A DNA stretch of 64,000 bases from Actinomycetota bacterium (GCA_020161815.1 JAIUOP010000009.1:43342-107341), one strand, 5' to 3'. Positions 9,142-18,522 are shown, counted from the first letter of the stretch. A program made the numbers and translations. Notes: generated from the letters alone by a model not told the origin.

Positions 9142-10026
9142 GTGGCTCTCCCTGATCCCGCCGCACTCCACGAGGCCGTCCTCGACTGGTATGCCGTGCA
9201 CGCCCGAGCCCTCCCGTGGCGCGACCCGTCGTGCTCGCCGTGGGGGGTCTTCGTCTCCGAGGTGATGGCCCAGCAGACCCCTGTCGCGCGGGTCGAGGGC
9301 CCGTGGCGGGAGTGGATGCAGCGATGGCCGACCCCGGCGGCGCTCGCTGTCGCATCACCCGGTGATGTCGTGCGCGCCTGGGGGCGGCTGGGCTATCCTC
9401 GCCGCGCCCTGCGCCTGCGCGAGGCGGCCATCGCCATCGTCAAGCGCCACGGTGGGCAGGTGCCGCGTAGTGAGGCCGAGCTGCGCGCCCTCCCCGGCGT
9501 GGGCGCCTACACCGCAGCCGCTGTCGCCGCCTTCGCGTATGCCGTGCGCACCGTCGTCGTCGACACGAACGTCCGCCGGGTGCTCGCCCGCGCCATCGAG
9601 GGCCGCGCCCAGGCATCGCCCTCGTTGACCGTGGCCGAGACACGCTTGGCCGCGGCCCACGTCCCCGAGGATCCCGCGACCTCGGCGGTGTGGAACGTCG
9701 CGGTCATGGAGCTCGGTGCCCTCGTCTGTCAGGCCCGCTCGCCACGGTGCGGGGAATGTCCGATCAGCGATCGGTGCGCCTGGCTGGGAGCCGGCCGGCC
9801 GGCATACGAGGGTCCTCCCCGTCGTGGCCAGGGGTACGAAGGGACCGATCGCAAGGTGCGTGGTGACCTCCTCCAGCTCTTGCGCGACGCGCCGAAGCCG
9901 CTGTCCCGCAGCGACTTCGACGTGGTGGATCCGGATCCCCAGCGGGTGGACCGCCTTCTCGATGCACTCGTCGCGGAGGGGTTCGTCGAGCCGTTGTCGC
10001 GCGGACGCTATCGCCTTCCCGCCTGA
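9142..10026 (+). CDS. mutY: A/G-specific adenine glycosylase
   Basis: This 294-residue glycosylase removes adenine mispaired with 8-oxoguanine. It has the helix-hairpin-helix region LPGVGAYTAAAVAAF followed by VDTNVRRVLAR, which contains the catalytic Asp. The base-excision Glu lies in SEVMAQQTPV. A 4Fe-4S site is spaced C-X6-C-X2-C-X5-C (CQARSPRCGECPISDRC). The C-terminus is shorter than in MutY proteins with a full NUDIX-like domain, as is common in actinobacteria. The GTG start lies three bases after the disA stop, so cotranscription is likely. Confidence 0.94.
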   Translation: MALPDPAALHEAVLDWYAVHARALPWRDPSCSPWGVFVSEVMAQQTPVARVEGPWREWMQRWPTPAALAVASPGDVVRAWGRLGYPRRALRLREAAIAIVKRHGGQVPRSEAELRALPGVGAYTAAAVAAFAYAVRTVVVDTNVRRVLARAIEGRAQASPSLTVAETRLAAAHVPEDPATSAVWNVAVMELGALVCQARSPRCGECPISDRCAWLGAGRPAYEGPPRRGQGYEGTDRKVRGDLLQLLRDAPKPLSRSDFDVVDPDPQRVDRLLDALVAEGFVEPLSRGRYRLPA

Positions 10027-10046
10027 GGTCGCGCTTCAATGGGCGT

Positions 10047-10643
10047 ATGCCGCGTGCCGAGATCACCGACCTGCCCTGCCGCACCACCGCCGAGCTCGAC
10101 ACTGCGCTGGACCGGATCGCCTCGGCACCCAAGGACACGGGCACGCTGACGATGGTCGTCGCGCGCCCGGCCGAAGGGGAGCGGCACGTCCTGGCCGAGG
10201 GAGAGCTCGACCTCGCCGTCGGGCTGGTCGGGGACAACTGGGTCGATCGGGGCAGCAAGCGCACGCAGGACGGTTCCTCGCACCCGGACATGCAGCTCAA
10301 CGTCATCGGTCAGCGGATCATCGAGTTCCTCGCGCACGGTGACTCCGATCGCCAGGCCCTTGCCGGCGACCAGCTCCACATGGACCTGGACCTCTCGCAC
10401 GACAACCTCCCGCCAGGCACCCGCCTGACGATCGGGGACCCCGCGGCTCGCGGCGCGGTCATCGAGGTCACCGAGCAGCCACACACCGGGTGCGCGAAGT
10501 TCGTCTCGCGGTACGGCCCCGAGGCCATGAAGTTCGTCAACGGCGCAACCGGGCGACCGCTGCGGCTGCGCGGCCTCAATGCGAAAGTGGTTGTGCCGGG
10601 GACGATTCGGCCCGGTGATGCGGTCGTGGTCTCCCGCCCCTGA
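10047..10643 (+). CDS. MOSC domain protein
   Basis: This 198-residue protein resembles YiiM-type MOSC domain proteins. It shows LAEGELDLAVGLVGDNW, IEFLAHGDSDRQALAGDQ and the single conserved Cys in EQPHTGCAKFVSRYG, which in the family can carry persulfide or bind molybdopterin. The substrate is unknown. The ATG lies inside a GTATGCC heptamer and no clear Shine-Dalgarno sequence is present. Confidence 0.85.
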   Translation: MPRAEITDLPCRTTAELDTALDRIASAPKDTGTLTMVVARPAEGERHVLAEGELDLAVGLVGDNWVDRGSKRTQDGSSHPDMQLNVIGQRIIEFLAHGDSDRQALAGDQLHMDLDLSHDNLPPGTRLTIGDPAARGAVIEVTEQPHTGCAKFVSRYGPEAMKFVNGATGRPLRLRGLNAKVVVPGTIRPGDAVVVSRP

Positions 10644-10667
10644 GGCGCCCTGCCCTGCGAGGGAGAG

Positions 10668-11180
10668 TCAGAGGATGCGCAGCATGCGGGTGTTGCCGAG
10701 GGTGTTCGGCTTGACGCGCTCGAGGTCGAGGAACTCGGCCACGCCCTCGTCATAGGACCGCAGCAGCTCGGCATACACCTCGGGGGAGACGGCCTGGCCC
10801 TCGATCGCGCTGAAGCCGTGGCGCTCGAAGAACCCGGTCTCGAAGGTGAGGCAGAACAGGCGTCGCACGCCCAAGGCGCGACCCTTGGCCAGGAGTGCCT
10901 CGAGGATGGCCGAGCCGACACCGCGGCCCAGTTCCTCGTCGGCGACGGCGAGGGTGCGGATCTCGGCGAGGTCCTCCCAGAGGACGTGGACGGCGCCCGC
11001 GCCGACGACTCGCCCGCCCCGCTCGGCGACGACGAAGTCGGGCGTCGCCTCGTAGTAGGCCACGGCCTCCTTCTGGAGCAGGATGCGGCGATCGGCGAGT
11101 GGGGAGACGAGCTCGCGGATGTCCCTGATGTCGCTGGTCGTCGCGGCGCGGACGATCAGGGATGAGTCGCTCTCGGGCAC
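10668..11180 (-). CDS. GNAT amino-acid N-acetyltransferase (ArgA-like)
   Basis: This 170-residue single-domain GNAT enzyme has the acetyl-CoA-binding loop ELGRGVGSAILEALL after IRTLAVADE. The C-terminal half has VRRLFCLTFETGFFERHGF, characteristic of the short ArgA/Rv2747 N-acetylglutamate synthases that start arginine synthesis. A GTG start at 11180 (VPESDSSLIVRAATTSD) fits the fold better than an upstream extension. It is convergent with the MOSC gene. Confidence 0.82.
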   Translation of the reverse strand: MPESDSSLIVRAATTSDIRDIRELVSPLADRRILLQKEAVAYYEATPDFVVAERGGRVVGAGAVHVLWEDLAEIRTLAVADEELGRGVGSAILEALLAKGRALGVRRLFCLTFETGFFERHGFSAIEGQAVSPEVYAELLRSYDEGVAEFLDLERVKPNTLGNTRMLRIL

Positions 11181-11364
11181 GGCAGCAGCGTAGTGCCGCG
11201 CCACGGCCGTGGTGAGCGCCCCGACCCCTCGCTCCCTCCCGCCCCGTAGGCAGGGAACGTGACGCATCTGACAGGTGATTGATTAGGCAACTACTACGAC
11301 ATGTAGGAGAATGTGATCAGGTCCAGATCGGGCCCACACCGATACGGAGGGAAGTCGCATCACC

Positions 11365-11937
11365 ATGCGCAGCACGCTCGACAAGCTCATGTCCTGGATC
11401 GGGCTCGGCCTCGCCGCGGTCCTGCTCGTCGCCGGGGGCCTGCTCACTTGGGCCTCGAACTTCGTCGGCAACGAGGTCCAGACCCAGTTCGCCGCCCAGA
11501 ACATCACCATGCCCGAGGGTAAGGCCATCGAGAGCCTCAAGGACAAGGCCGACCAGGAGGCGCTCAAGCCGTTCGCCGGCCAGCCGCTGGAGAACGGTGC
11601 CCAGGCCAAGGCCTACGCCGACCACTACATCCTCGCCCACATGAACGCCTCGTCCGAGGGCAAGACCTACTCGCAGGTCTCCGGTGAGGCCCTGGCCGCC
11701 GCCAAGTCCGCCCCCGACGCGCCCGAGACCAAGAAGCTCATGGACCTGCGCCAGAGCCTGTTCATGGGCAGCACCCTGCGCGGCCTGCTCCTCTACGGCT
11801 ACGCCTTCGCCACGATCGGCACCATCGCCGGCTACGCCGCGATCGCTGCCTTCGTCGGCGCCGCGCTCTTCCTCGTGCTCGCCCTGCTCGGCTTCTCGCA
11901 CGCCAAGAAGGCCGCGAACGCTCCCGCCACCGCCTGA
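11365..11937 (+). CDS. Conserved two-segment membrane protein
   Basis: This 190-residue protein has an N-terminal membrane segment at about residues 12-33 and a C-terminal hydrophobic region at about 136-180. Between them lies an extracytoplasmic domain rich in Ala, Lys and Glu. Proteins of this layout are widespread in actinobacteria and are often mis-annotated as LigA dioxygenase; nothing here suggests an enzyme. The 184-base upstream gap contains a partial inverted repeat, TACTAC-GACAT-GTAGGA (11292-11308). A strong terminator follows. Function unknown. Confidence 0.75.
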   Translation: MRSTLDKLMSWIGLGLAAVLLVAGGLLTWASNFVGNEVQTQFAAQNITMPEGKAIESLKDKADQEALKPFAGQPLENGAQAKAYADHYILAHMNASSEGKTYSQVSGEALAAAKSAPDAPETKKLMDLRQSLFMGSTLRGLLLYGYAFATIGTIAGYAAIAAFVGAALFLVLALLGFSHAKKAANAPATA

Positions 11938-11960
11938 CCTCACCGTCACGCACGGCACAC

Positions 11961-11992
11961 CGAAGGCCCCCGGGATCTCCCGGGGGCCTTCG
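11961..11992. terminator. Strong intrinsic terminator
   Basis: CGAAGGCCCCCGGG and CCCGGGGGCCTTCG pair over 14 bp around the loop ATCT, 23 bases after the membrane protein stop. Confidence 0.85.
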
Positions 11993-12009
11993 CTCGTCCG
12001 GTCGACCCC

Positions 12010-12252
12010 GCGCAGATCCTGGCGACTGGCGCAGGGATGGGTGCGCCACCGGGCGGGATCTGCGCGAGGTTGGTCGCGATGCCGGCCTGTCACCTCCTCG
12101 TGCGCAGATCTTGGCGACTGGCGCAGGGATGGGTGCGCTATCCAGCACGATCTGCGCGAGGTTGGTCGCGATGCCGGCCTGTCACCTCCTCGTGCGCAGA
12201 TCTTGGCGACTGGCGCAGGGATGGGTGCGCTATCCAGCACGATCTGCGCGAG
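12010..12252. repeat. 92-bp tandem repeat (repeat family C), about 2.6 copies
   Basis: Copies begin at 12010, 12102 and 12194, 92 bp apart, and the third is cut short near 12252. Each contains a unit of about 56 bp bounded by GCGCAGATC and its inverse GATCTGCGC. Copies two and three are virtually identical, while the first differs at several positions. A diverged solo copy lies at 26163-26200. Confidence 0.85.
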
Positions 12253-12319
12253 TCACGACACAGGTATGCCGTCCGCTCGGGTGCGCGAGTCACGACAGAG
12301 GTATGCCGTCCGCTCGGGT
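12246..12319. repeat. 37-bp direct repeat, two copies
   Basis: Two copies starting at 12246 and 12283 share GCGCGAGTCACGACA, one variable base, then AGGTATGCCGTCCGCTCGGG. Each therefore carries one GTATGCC heptamer. The array joins directly to the 92-bp repeats, and together they fill the gap between the membrane protein and clpC. Confidence 0.8.
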
Positions 12320-12334
12320 GCGCGGACGGCATAC
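12301..12334. terminator. clpC terminator built from GTATGCC arms
   Basis: GTATGCCGTCCGC and GCGGACGGCATAC pair perfectly over 13 bp around an 8-base loop, 21 bases beyond the clpC stop. Confidence 0.7.
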
Positions 12335-12354
12335 CTTTGCCTTGGGCCGGGGCG

Positions 12355-14862
12355 TTAGTCGTTGCCGACGACCATCGGGACGTCGAAGTCGCTGACCTGC
12401 TCGGTGCCCTCGAAGGTGAAGGTGGCGTCCTTCTCCTCGCCGGTGGCATCGACCTTGACGATCTGGCCCGAGCGCAGCTCGCCGAAGAGGATCTTCTCCG
12501 AGAGCGTGTCCTCGATCTCGCGCTGGATCGTCCGCCGCAGCGGGCGGGCGCCCAGGACCGGGTCGTAGCCCTTGGTCGCGAGCAGGCCCTTGGCCGCGGG
12601 CGTGAGCTCGATGCCCATGTCCTTGTCCTTGAGTCGCTTGTCGAGCTTGGCGATCTCGAGGTCGACGATCTGGACGATCTCGTCCTTGGACAGCTGCGGG
12701 AAGACGATGGTGTCGTCGACCCGGTTGAGGAACTCGGGGCGGAAGTGCTGCTTGAGCTCGTCGTTGACCTTGGCCTTCATCCGCTCGTAGTCGCTGCGGG
12801 TGTCCGGCCCGGCGGAGAAGCCCATGGCGGCCTTGGAGATGTCCCGGGTGCCCAGGTTGGTCGTCATGATGATGACGGTGTTCTTGAAGTCGACCATCCG
12901 ACCCTGGGAGTCGGTGAGGCGGCCGTCCTCGAGGACCTGGAGCAGGGAGTTGAAGATCTCCGGGTGCGCCTTCTCGACCTCGTCGAAGAGGACGACGGAG
13001 AACGGGCGACGGCGCACCTTCTCGGTGAGCTGACCGCCCTCTTCGTAGCCGACGTAGCCGGGGGGCGAGCCGAACAGGCGGGAGACGGTGTGCTTCTCGG
13101 AGTACTCGCTCATGTCGAGGGAGATGAGCGCGTCCTCGTCACCGAAGAGGAACTCGGCGAGCGTCTTGGCCAGCTCGGTCTTCCCGACACCGGTGGGGCC
13201 GGCGAAGATGAACGAGCCACCCGGGCGGCGCGGGTCCTTCAGGCCGGCGCGGGTGCGGCGGATCGCCTGCGAGAGCGCCTTGATCGCGTCGTTGTTGCCG
13301 ATGACGCGCTTGTGCAGCTCGTCCTCCATGTGGAGCAGGCGGCTGGACTCCTCCTCGGTCAGCTTGAAGACCGGGATGCCGGTCGAGGCGGCGAGCACCT
13401 CGGCGATGAGCTCCTCGTTGACCTCGGCGACGACGTCCATGTCACCGTTGCGCCACTCGGACTCGCGACGAGCCTTCTCGGCGCGCAGGTTCTTCTCGTC
13501 GTCGCGCAGGCGCGCCGCCTTCTCGAAGTCCTGCCCGTCGATCGCCGACTCCTTCTCGCGCACGACGTTGGCGATCCGCTCGTCGAACTCGCGCAGGTCC
13601 GGCGGTGCGGTCATCCGGCGGATGCGCAGTCGGGCGCCGGCCTCGTCGATGAGGTCGATCGCCTTGTCCGGCAGGTGCCGGTCGTTGACGTAGCGGTCGG
13701 CCATCGTCGCGGCGGACACGAGGGCGCCGTCGGTGATCGAGACCCGGTGGTGGGCTTCGTAGCGGTCGCGCAGGCCCTTGAGGATCTCGATGGCGTGCGC
13801 CAGCGTCGGCTCCTGCACCTGGATCGGCTGGAAGCGGCGCTCGAGGGCGGCGTCCTTCTCGATGTACTTGCGGTACTCGTCGAGGGTGGTCGCGCCGACG
13901 ACCTGGAGCTCACCGCGGGCGAGCATCGGCTTGAGGATGCTCGCGGCGTCGATCGCGCCCTCGGCCGCACCGGCACCGACGAGGGTGTGGATCTCGTCGA
14001 TGAAGAGCACGATGTCGCCGCGGGTGCGGATCTCCTTGAGCACCTTCTTCAGCCGCTCCTCGAAGTCACCGCGGTAGCGGCTGCCGGCGACGAGCGCGCC
14101 GAGGTCGAGGGTGTAGAGCTGCTTGTCCTTGAGGGTCTCGGGCACGTCGCCGCGCACGATGTCCTGGGCCAGGCCCTCGACGACGGCGGTCTTGCCGACG
14201 CCGGGCTCGCCGATGAGGACGGGGTTGTTCTTGGTGCGGCGGGAGAGCACCTGCATGACCCGCTCGATCTCCTTCTCGCGCCCGATGACCGGGTCGAGCT
14301 TGCCCTCGCGGGCGGCGACCGTGAGGTTGCGGCCGAACTGGTCGAGCACGAGGGAGCCCGCAGGCGTGCCCTCGGCCGGACCGGAACCGGGGCCGGCGGT
14401 GGCGCCGGCGGCCTCCTTGCCGCCCTGGTAGCCGGAGATCAGCTGGATGACGGTCTGGCGCACGCGCGCGAGGTCGGCGCCGAGCTTGACGAGGACCTGC
14501 GCTGCGACACCCTCACCCTCACGGATGAGGCCGAGGAGGATGTGCTCGGTGCCGATGTAGTTGTGGCCGAGCTGCAGGGCCTCGCGCAGCGAGAGCTCGA
14601 GGACCTTCTTGGCGCGCGGGGTGAACGGGATGTGCCCGGTCGGGGCCTGCTGGCCCTGGCCGATGATCTCCTGCACCTGCTCGCGCACGCTGTCGAGGGA
14701 GACGCCGAGCTGCTCGAGGGCCTTGCTCGCGACGCCCTCGCCCTCGTGGATGAGGCCGAGGAGGATGTGCTCGGTCCCGATGTAGTTGTGGTTGAGCATG
14801 CGCGCTTCTTCCTGCGCAAGCACGACCACCCGGCGGGCCCGGTCGGTGAACCGTTCGAACAT
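12355..14862 (-). CDS. clpC: ATP-dependent Clp protease ATP-binding subunit ClpC
   Basis: This 835-residue AAA+ unfoldase feeds substrates to ClpP. Order: two N-terminal Clp repeats ([15 protein letters not shown] and [15 protein letters not shown]), D1 ATPase with [14 protein letters not shown] and [14 protein letters not shown], a coiled-coil M domain with a UVR-like [15 protein letters not shown], then D2 with [14 protein letters not shown] and the ClpP-binding loop. The second ATG (MFERFTD, 14862) is chosen because AGGAG lies eight bases upstream; the ATG at 14868 sits too close. In mycobacteria clpC1 lies beside lsr2 and lysS, but here about 9 kb of other genes intervene. Confidence 0.97.
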   Translation of the reverse strand: MFERFTDRARRVVVLAQEEARMLNHNYIGTEHILLGLIHEGEGVASKALEQLGVSLDSVREQVQEIIGQGQQAPTGHIPFTPRAKKVLELSLREALQLGHNYIGTEHILLGLIREGEGVAAQVLVKLGADLARVRQTVIQLISGYQGGKEAAGATAGPGSGPAEGTPAGSLVLDQFGRNLTVAAREGKLDPVIGREKEIERVMQVLSRRTKNNPVLIGEPGVGKTAVVEGLAQDIVRGDVPETLKDKQLYTLDLGALVAGSRYRGDFEERLKKVLKEIRTRGDIVLFIDEIHTLVGAGAAEGAIDAASILKPMLARGELQVVGATTLDEYRKYIEKDAALERRFQPIQVQEPTLAHAIEILKGLRDRYEAHHRVSITDGALVSAATMADRYVNDRHLPDKAIDLIDEAGARLRIRRMTAPPDLREFDERIANVVREKESAIDGQDFEKAARLRDDEKNLRAEKARRESEWRNGDMDVVAEVNEELIAEVLAASTGIPVFKLTEEESSRLLHMEDELHKRVIGNNDAIKALSQAIRRTRAGLKDPRRPGGSFIFAGPTGVGKTELAKTLAEFLFGDEDALISLDMSEYSEKHTVSRLFGSPPGYVGYEEGGQLTEKVRRRPFSVVLFDEVEKAHPEIFNSLLQVLEDGRLTDSQGRMVDFKNTVIIMTTNLGTRDISKAAMGFSAGPDTRSDYERMKAKVNDELKQHFRPEFLNRVDDTIVFPQLSKDEIVQIVDLEIAKLDKRLKDKDMGIELTPAAKGLLATKGYDPVLGARPLRRTIQREIEDTLSEKILFGELRSGQIVKVDATGEEKDATFTFEGTEQVSDFDVPMVVGND

Positions 14863-14946
14863 GGACATGACTCCTGACCTTCGGTAGTCCTTCAATGCTA
14901 GTCCGGCCCCCGCGCACGAGGGCCGGACTTCTCGGAGGGCACAACG

Positions 14947-14980
14947 CGACCCCGGCGCGGAGTGTTCCGCACCGGGGTCG
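14947..14980. terminator. Terminator downstream of the band-7 gene
   Basis: CGACCCCGG and CCGGGGTCG pair, and inside them GCGG pairs with CCGC around AGTGTT. It lies between the band-7 gene and clpC, both on the minus strand, and probably ends band-7 transcription. Confidence 0.65.
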
Positions 14981-15055
14981 TGGTTGAGCCGCGTTCGCTC
15001 AGGGCTGAGCCGTATGCCGTGCGCTCGCACTTCGCCGTCGCCCCCACGTGTGCGC

Positions 15056-15099
15056 GACTTTGCCCTAGGGCGCCTCTCGACACGCCCTGGGGCAAAGTC
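15056..15099. repeat. Palindromic repeat family B, second copy
   Basis: GACTTTGCCCTAGGGCG and CGCCCTGGGGCAAAGTC pair over 17 bp with one G-T pair and a 10-base loop. The sequence matches the hairpin after rplI (6345-6383). It may also act in termination for the band-7 gene. Confidence 0.75.
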
Positions 15100-15132
15100 C
15101 CGCGGGGCCGGCGCGGGGTGACGGCCTGCCAC

Positions 15133-15801
15133 TCAGGCGGAGGTGCCCTCGCCGTCGAGGTTGAGGACCACCTGCGCGCCGTGCGGCGCCGCCTGCACCA
15201 GCCGCAGGCGCGCGAGCGCCGGGTGGGCGTCGAGCAGCTTGGCGCCGTTCGCCAGCGAACGCAGCGCCGCCGTCTCCGCCCGCGCCGCCTCCAGTTGTGC
15301 CGCGCCCCGCGCCCGGGCCGCCACGACCTCGGTGGCCGCGTGCCGCAGCTCGGCCGGGAGGATGACGTCCTTGACGACCACCTCGTGGACGAGCACGCCG
15401 ACCGTGCGCGCGACCTCGGCCACGGCGCCGGTGAGCGCGGCCTCCTCGAGCACCGCCCCACGCGTCGCGAGCTCCTCGGCCGCCCGACCGACGAAGGCCT
15501 CCCGCAGCGCCACCTGGGCCGCGAGGTAGACCGTGCCCAGCGGGTCGGTGGTGCGCTCGACGAAGTCGACCGGCTCGGCGACCGACCAGCGCACGGCCGA
15601 GGAGACACGCACGCCGATGCCCTCGGCAGTGAGGATCTCCTGCGGAGAGATCGGCAGCAGCGACTCACGCAGGTCGACGCGCGTGAGCTGCGCGCCGAAA
15701 CGACGACGGTGCCGACCGGACGGCAGGACGCGGGTGAGCGCGCCGTGACGGTACTCGAGCGCGACCTGGCGGGCCGCGACGGTGACGTGGAACAGGGACA
15801 T
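15133..15801 (-). CDS. SPFH/band-7 (slipin-like) protein without a membrane segment
   Basis: This 222-residue protein has the band-7 fold: VRVSSAVRWSVAEPVDFVERT, a long Ala/Glu-rich helix, then VVVKDVILPAELRHAATEVVAARARGAA-type slipin sequence. Slipins normally start with a membrane hairpin. Here the first residues, MSLFHVTVAARQVALEYRHG, go straight into the domain. AAGGAGG lies ten bases before the ATG. It could be a cytosolic oligomer or attach to membranes peripherally. No partner NfeD gene is adjacent. Confidence 0.78.
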   Translation of the reverse strand: MSLFHVTVAARQVALEYRHGALTRVLPSGRHRRRFGAQLTRVDLRESLLPISPQEILTAEGIGVRVSSAVRWSVAEPVDFVERTTDPLGTVYLAAQVALREAFVGRAAEELATRGAVLEEAALTGAVAEVARTVGVLVHEVVVKDVILPAELRHAATEVVAARARGAAQLEAARAETAALRSLANGAKLLDAHPALARLRLVQAAPHGAQVVLNLDGEGTSA

Positions 15802-16182
15802 GGTGGTGCACCTCCTTGGTGCGGGTCGAGGGGTCGAGCGGGCTGGAGCGTGGCCACGGGCCGGCGCCGCCGACCGGCAGCGCTCCGCGACGGGGCCCAC
15901 CCGGGTGCGCCACGGCATACGAGGTATGCCGTGGGGCTGGGGGTGAGCCGCAAGGTCGGGGAGCGCCATGGCCCGGTCGGCGACGCCGATGGGGATTTGA
16001 ACCCCGGATACCCTGTGGCTGCTGTGGAAGCAGTGGTCCACCGTGAGCAGGCGATGCGCAGGACCCTCACCGGCACGCCGGACTGGCTGCTTCCTGCTCA
16101 CGTCTCCGCGATCAAGGATGACGGGCCGCCCACGACTGTCGCCACCGAATATCCGGCAGCCGTGACGGAGGCGGCGAACGGG
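15802..16182. other. Gene-free gap with a GTATGCC palindrome
   Basis: No credible coding sequence is seen in 381 bases. The gap holds the palindrome at 15910-15934 and, near 15991-16005, a GGGGTTCAAATCCCC stem-loop on the minus strand that imitates a tRNA T arm but has no matching acceptor or anticodon arms. Confidence 0.5.
15910..15934. repeat. GTATGCC palindrome CCACGGCATAC-GAG-GTATGCCGTGG
   Basis: Perfect 11-bp arms flank a 3-base centre. The right arm continues GGGCTGG, as in the element at 57763, showing that more than the heptamer is shared. Confidence 0.75.
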
Positions 16183-17139
16183 TCAGTGCCTCCGTTGGCA
16201 GCGGCCGCACCAGAAGAGGTTGCGCCCGGCCAGCACCTGCGTGCGAATCCTGCTACCGCACAACGGACATGGCTCGCCCTGCCGCTTGTAGACGGCATAG
16301 TCCCGAGGGAACGGGCTCACCCGCTCATAGGCCGGCCGCCGCTGCCCGGCCGGCACCCTCCCCCGCTCGCCTTCGCGTCCACCCTGCCAGTCCACGAGGT
16401 ATGCCGGGTGCTCACCTTCGCGGGACTCAGCCGCTTCGGCGAGCATCGCCTTGGCCCGGGTCACCTGGTCGTCGAGGGTGATGATCTGCCCGAACGCGAC
16501 GCCGATCGGCATGAGGTCGACCAGGTCCTCCCAGAGGGTGAGCCAGGTCTTCTTCCTCACCAGGCGACCGGGGGTGAAGGGGTCGACGCGATGCTTCCAG
16601 AGCAGCTCGGAGCGGTAGACATTGCCGACCCCGGCGAGGACGGACTGGTCCATGAGCAGCTCGGCGACCGGGCGGTCGGTGCGGGCGAGCTTCACGAGGG
16701 ACCGCGACGGGTCGTGGCCGGGCTCGCCGACCCGCAGCGGATCCGGGCCCAGGCGCGCCACGGTTGCCTCGAGCTTCTCGGGCGTGACGATCTCGACGAC
16801 CGTCGCGCCGCGCAGGTCGGCGACGAACTCCTCGTTGAGCAGGCGCACCCGCACTGCGCCCACCGGCGGAGGTGGGACGGCAGCGGCAGCCGGCTCCACG
16901 GCATACCGATGGACGTCGAAGACGCCGATCAAGCCGAGGTGGACGTTGAGGATCCGGTCGCCCTCGAAGGTGACGAAGAGGTGCTTGCCCCAGGCCTGCG
17001 CGCGTTCGAGGAGGAGTCCGTCGAGCAGCGCGGCGCCCTCGGTGAAGCGGCCCTGGGGTGAACTCACGCGTGGTCGGGTGCCCGCGAAGGCACGATCGAG
17101 GGTGAGGGCGAGCCGGTGCAGAGTATGGCCTTCGGGCAT
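16183..17139 (-). CDS. Fpg/Nei family DNA glycosylase (endonuclease VIII-like)
   Basis: This 318-residue enzyme excises oxidised bases. It begins MPEGHTLHR: Pro2 would be the catalytic nucleophile and Glu3 the conserved acid, and the His5-Thr pattern fits Nei rather than Fpg. It has the helix-two-turn-helix segment DQSVLAGVGNVYRSELLW and a C-terminal zinc finger CPLCGSRIRTQ...CGRCQ. An insertion of about 20 polar residues (GREGERGRVPAGQRRPAYER) precedes the finger. It is divergent from the aminotransferase with a 49-base gap. Confidence 0.9.
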   Translation of the reverse strand: MPEGHTLHRLALTLDRAFAGTRPRVSSPQGRFTEGAALLDGLLLERAQAWGKHLFVTFEGDRILNVHLGLIGVFDVHRYAVEPAAAAVPPPPVGAVRVRLLNEEFVADLRGATVVEIVTPEKLEATVARLGPDPLRVGEPGHDPSRSLVKLARTDRPVAELLMDQSVLAGVGNVYRSELLWKHRVDPFTPGRLVRKKTWLTLWEDLVDLMPIGVAFGQIITLDDQVTRAKAMLAEAAESREGEHPAYLVDWQGGREGERGRVPAGQRRPAYERVSPFPRDYAVYKRQGEPCPLCGSRIRTQVLAGRNLFWCGRCQRRH

Positions 17140-17188
17140 GGGCCCCATCCTGCCCGCTGGGGTCAGTCCGAGGGCTACCGTGGGTCCC

Positions 17189-18520
17189 ATGACCGATGAC
17201 CGCACCCGCGCCGACGATGCCGCGTACGTCTTCCACTCCTGGTCCGCGCAGGCGGGCCTGAACGCCCTGCCGATCGTGTCGGCGGAGGGCAGCTGGTTCA
17301 CCGATGACACCGGGAAGCGCTACCTCGACTTCTCCAGCCAGCTGGTCAACGTCAACATCGGTCACCAGCACCCCAGGCTGGTCGCGGCCATCCAGGAGCA
17401 GGCCGCCAAGCTGTGCACGATCGCGCCGTCCTTCGCCAATGACGCGCGCTCCGAGGCCGCTCGGATGATCGTCGAGCGCTCGCCGGAGGGGATGGCCAAG
17501 GTCTTCTTCACCAACGGTGGCGCCGAGGCCAACGAGAACGCGATGCGCATGGCGCGCCTGCACACCGGCCGACCCAAGGTGCTCTCGACCTATCGCAGCT
17601 ACCACGGCGCGACGGCCGGGGCCATCGTCGCCACCGGCGACCCTCGGCGCTGGGCCTCCGAGCCCGGGATGCCGGGCATCGTGCACTTCTGGGGGCCGTA
17701 TGCCTATCGCTCGGCCTTCCACGCGACCTCGGAGGAGCAGGAGTGCGAGCGGGCGCTGGCCCACCTGCGCGATGTGCTCATGGTCGAGGGCCCCCAGACG
17801 GTCGCCGCGATCCTCCTTGAGACGGTCGTCGGCACCAATGGCATCCTCGTGCCGCCGGATGGCTATCTCGCGGGAGTGCGAGCACTGTGTGACGAGCACG
17901 GGATCCTGCTCATCGCCGACGAGGTCATGTCGGGGTTTGCGCGCTGCGGTGAGTGGTTCGCCATCGACCGCTGGGGCGTGCGCCCGGACCTGATCACCTT
18001 CGCCAAGGGCGTGAACTCGGGTTACCTGCCCCTGGGCGGCGTCGTCCTCTCGTCCGAGATCGCGGCCACCTTCGACCACCGCGCCTACCCCGGCGGGTTG
18101 ACCTACTCAGGCCATCCGTTGGCCTGTGCCTCGGCGGTCGCCTCGATCAAGATCTTCGAGGAGGAAGGGATCATCGACCACGTCCGCGCCCTGGAGCCGG
18201 TCGTCGCCGAGCGGCTCGCGAAGATCGCCGAGAACCACCCGAGCGTGGGTGAGGTGCGCGGCCTGGGCATGTTCTGGGCGGTCGAGCTGGTGCGTGATCA
18301 GGGGACGCGTGAGCCGCTGGTCCCGTTCAACGCCTCGGGTCCGGCGGCTGCGCCGATGGGTGCCTTTGCTGCGGCGTGCAAGGAGCGCGGGCTGTGGCCC
18401 TTCGTCCACTTCAACCGGACGCATGTCGTGCCGCCGTGCACGATCAGCGAGTCCGAGCTGCTCGAGGGCCTGGACATCCTCGACGCCGCCCTCGACGTCG
18501 CCGACGAGCACACCAACTAA
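17189..18520 (+). CDS. Class III PLP-dependent aminotransferase
   Basis: This 443-residue fold-type I enzyme shows FTNGGAEANENAMRMARLHTG (cofactor phosphate region), LIADEVMSGFARCGEWFA with the PLP-binding Asp, and FAKGVNSGYLPLGGV with the Schiff-base Lys. The architecture matches the aspartate aminotransferase family of class III, which includes taurine:pyruvate and beta-alanine:pyruvate transaminases. The N-terminal HSWSAQAGLNALPI resembles taurine/omega-amino-acid enzymes, but the substrate cannot be fixed. It has no pathway neighbours. Confidence 0.85.
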   Translation: MTDDRTRADDAAYVFHSWSAQAGLNALPIVSAEGSWFTDDTGKRYLDFSSQLVNVNIGHQHPRLVAAIQEQAAKLCTIAPSFANDARSEAARMIVERSPEGMAKVFFTNGGAEANENAMRMARLHTGRPKVLSTYRSYHGATAGAIVATGDPRRWASEPGMPGIVHFWGPYAYRSAFHATSEEQECERALAHLRDVLMVEGPQTVAAILLETVVGTNGILVPPDGYLAGVRALCDEHGILLIADEVMSGFARCGEWFAIDRWGVRPDLITFAKGVNSGYLPLGGVVLSSEIAATFDHRAYPGGLTYSGHPLACASAVASIKIFEEEGIIDHVRALEPVVAERLAKIAENHPSVGEVRGLGMFWAVELVRDQGTREPLVPFNASGPAAAPMGAFAAACKERGLWPFVHFNRTHVVPPCTISESELLEGLDILDAALDVADEHTN

Positions 18521-18522
18521 CC

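Noticed and set aside
11292..11308. BlaI/MecI-type operator TACTAC-GACAT-GTAGGA
   Set aside because: The spacer is one base too long and the right arm is imperfect. No BlaI gene is nearby.
12010..12319. Possible CRISPR array
   Set aside because: The repeats are contiguous 92- and 37-bp tandem units without unique spacers, few in number, and no cas genes are present.
12037..14877. Very long plus-strand open frame opposite clpC
   Set aside because: It mirrors clpC codon bias, contains no known domain, and crosses the repeat array. It is a typical high-GC antisense shadow.
15985..16060. tRNA-like sequence on the minus strand (GGGGTTCAAATCCCC)
   Set aside because: Only a T-arm-like stem-loop is present. 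No seven-base acceptor partner, D arm or anticodon arm could be matched upstream.
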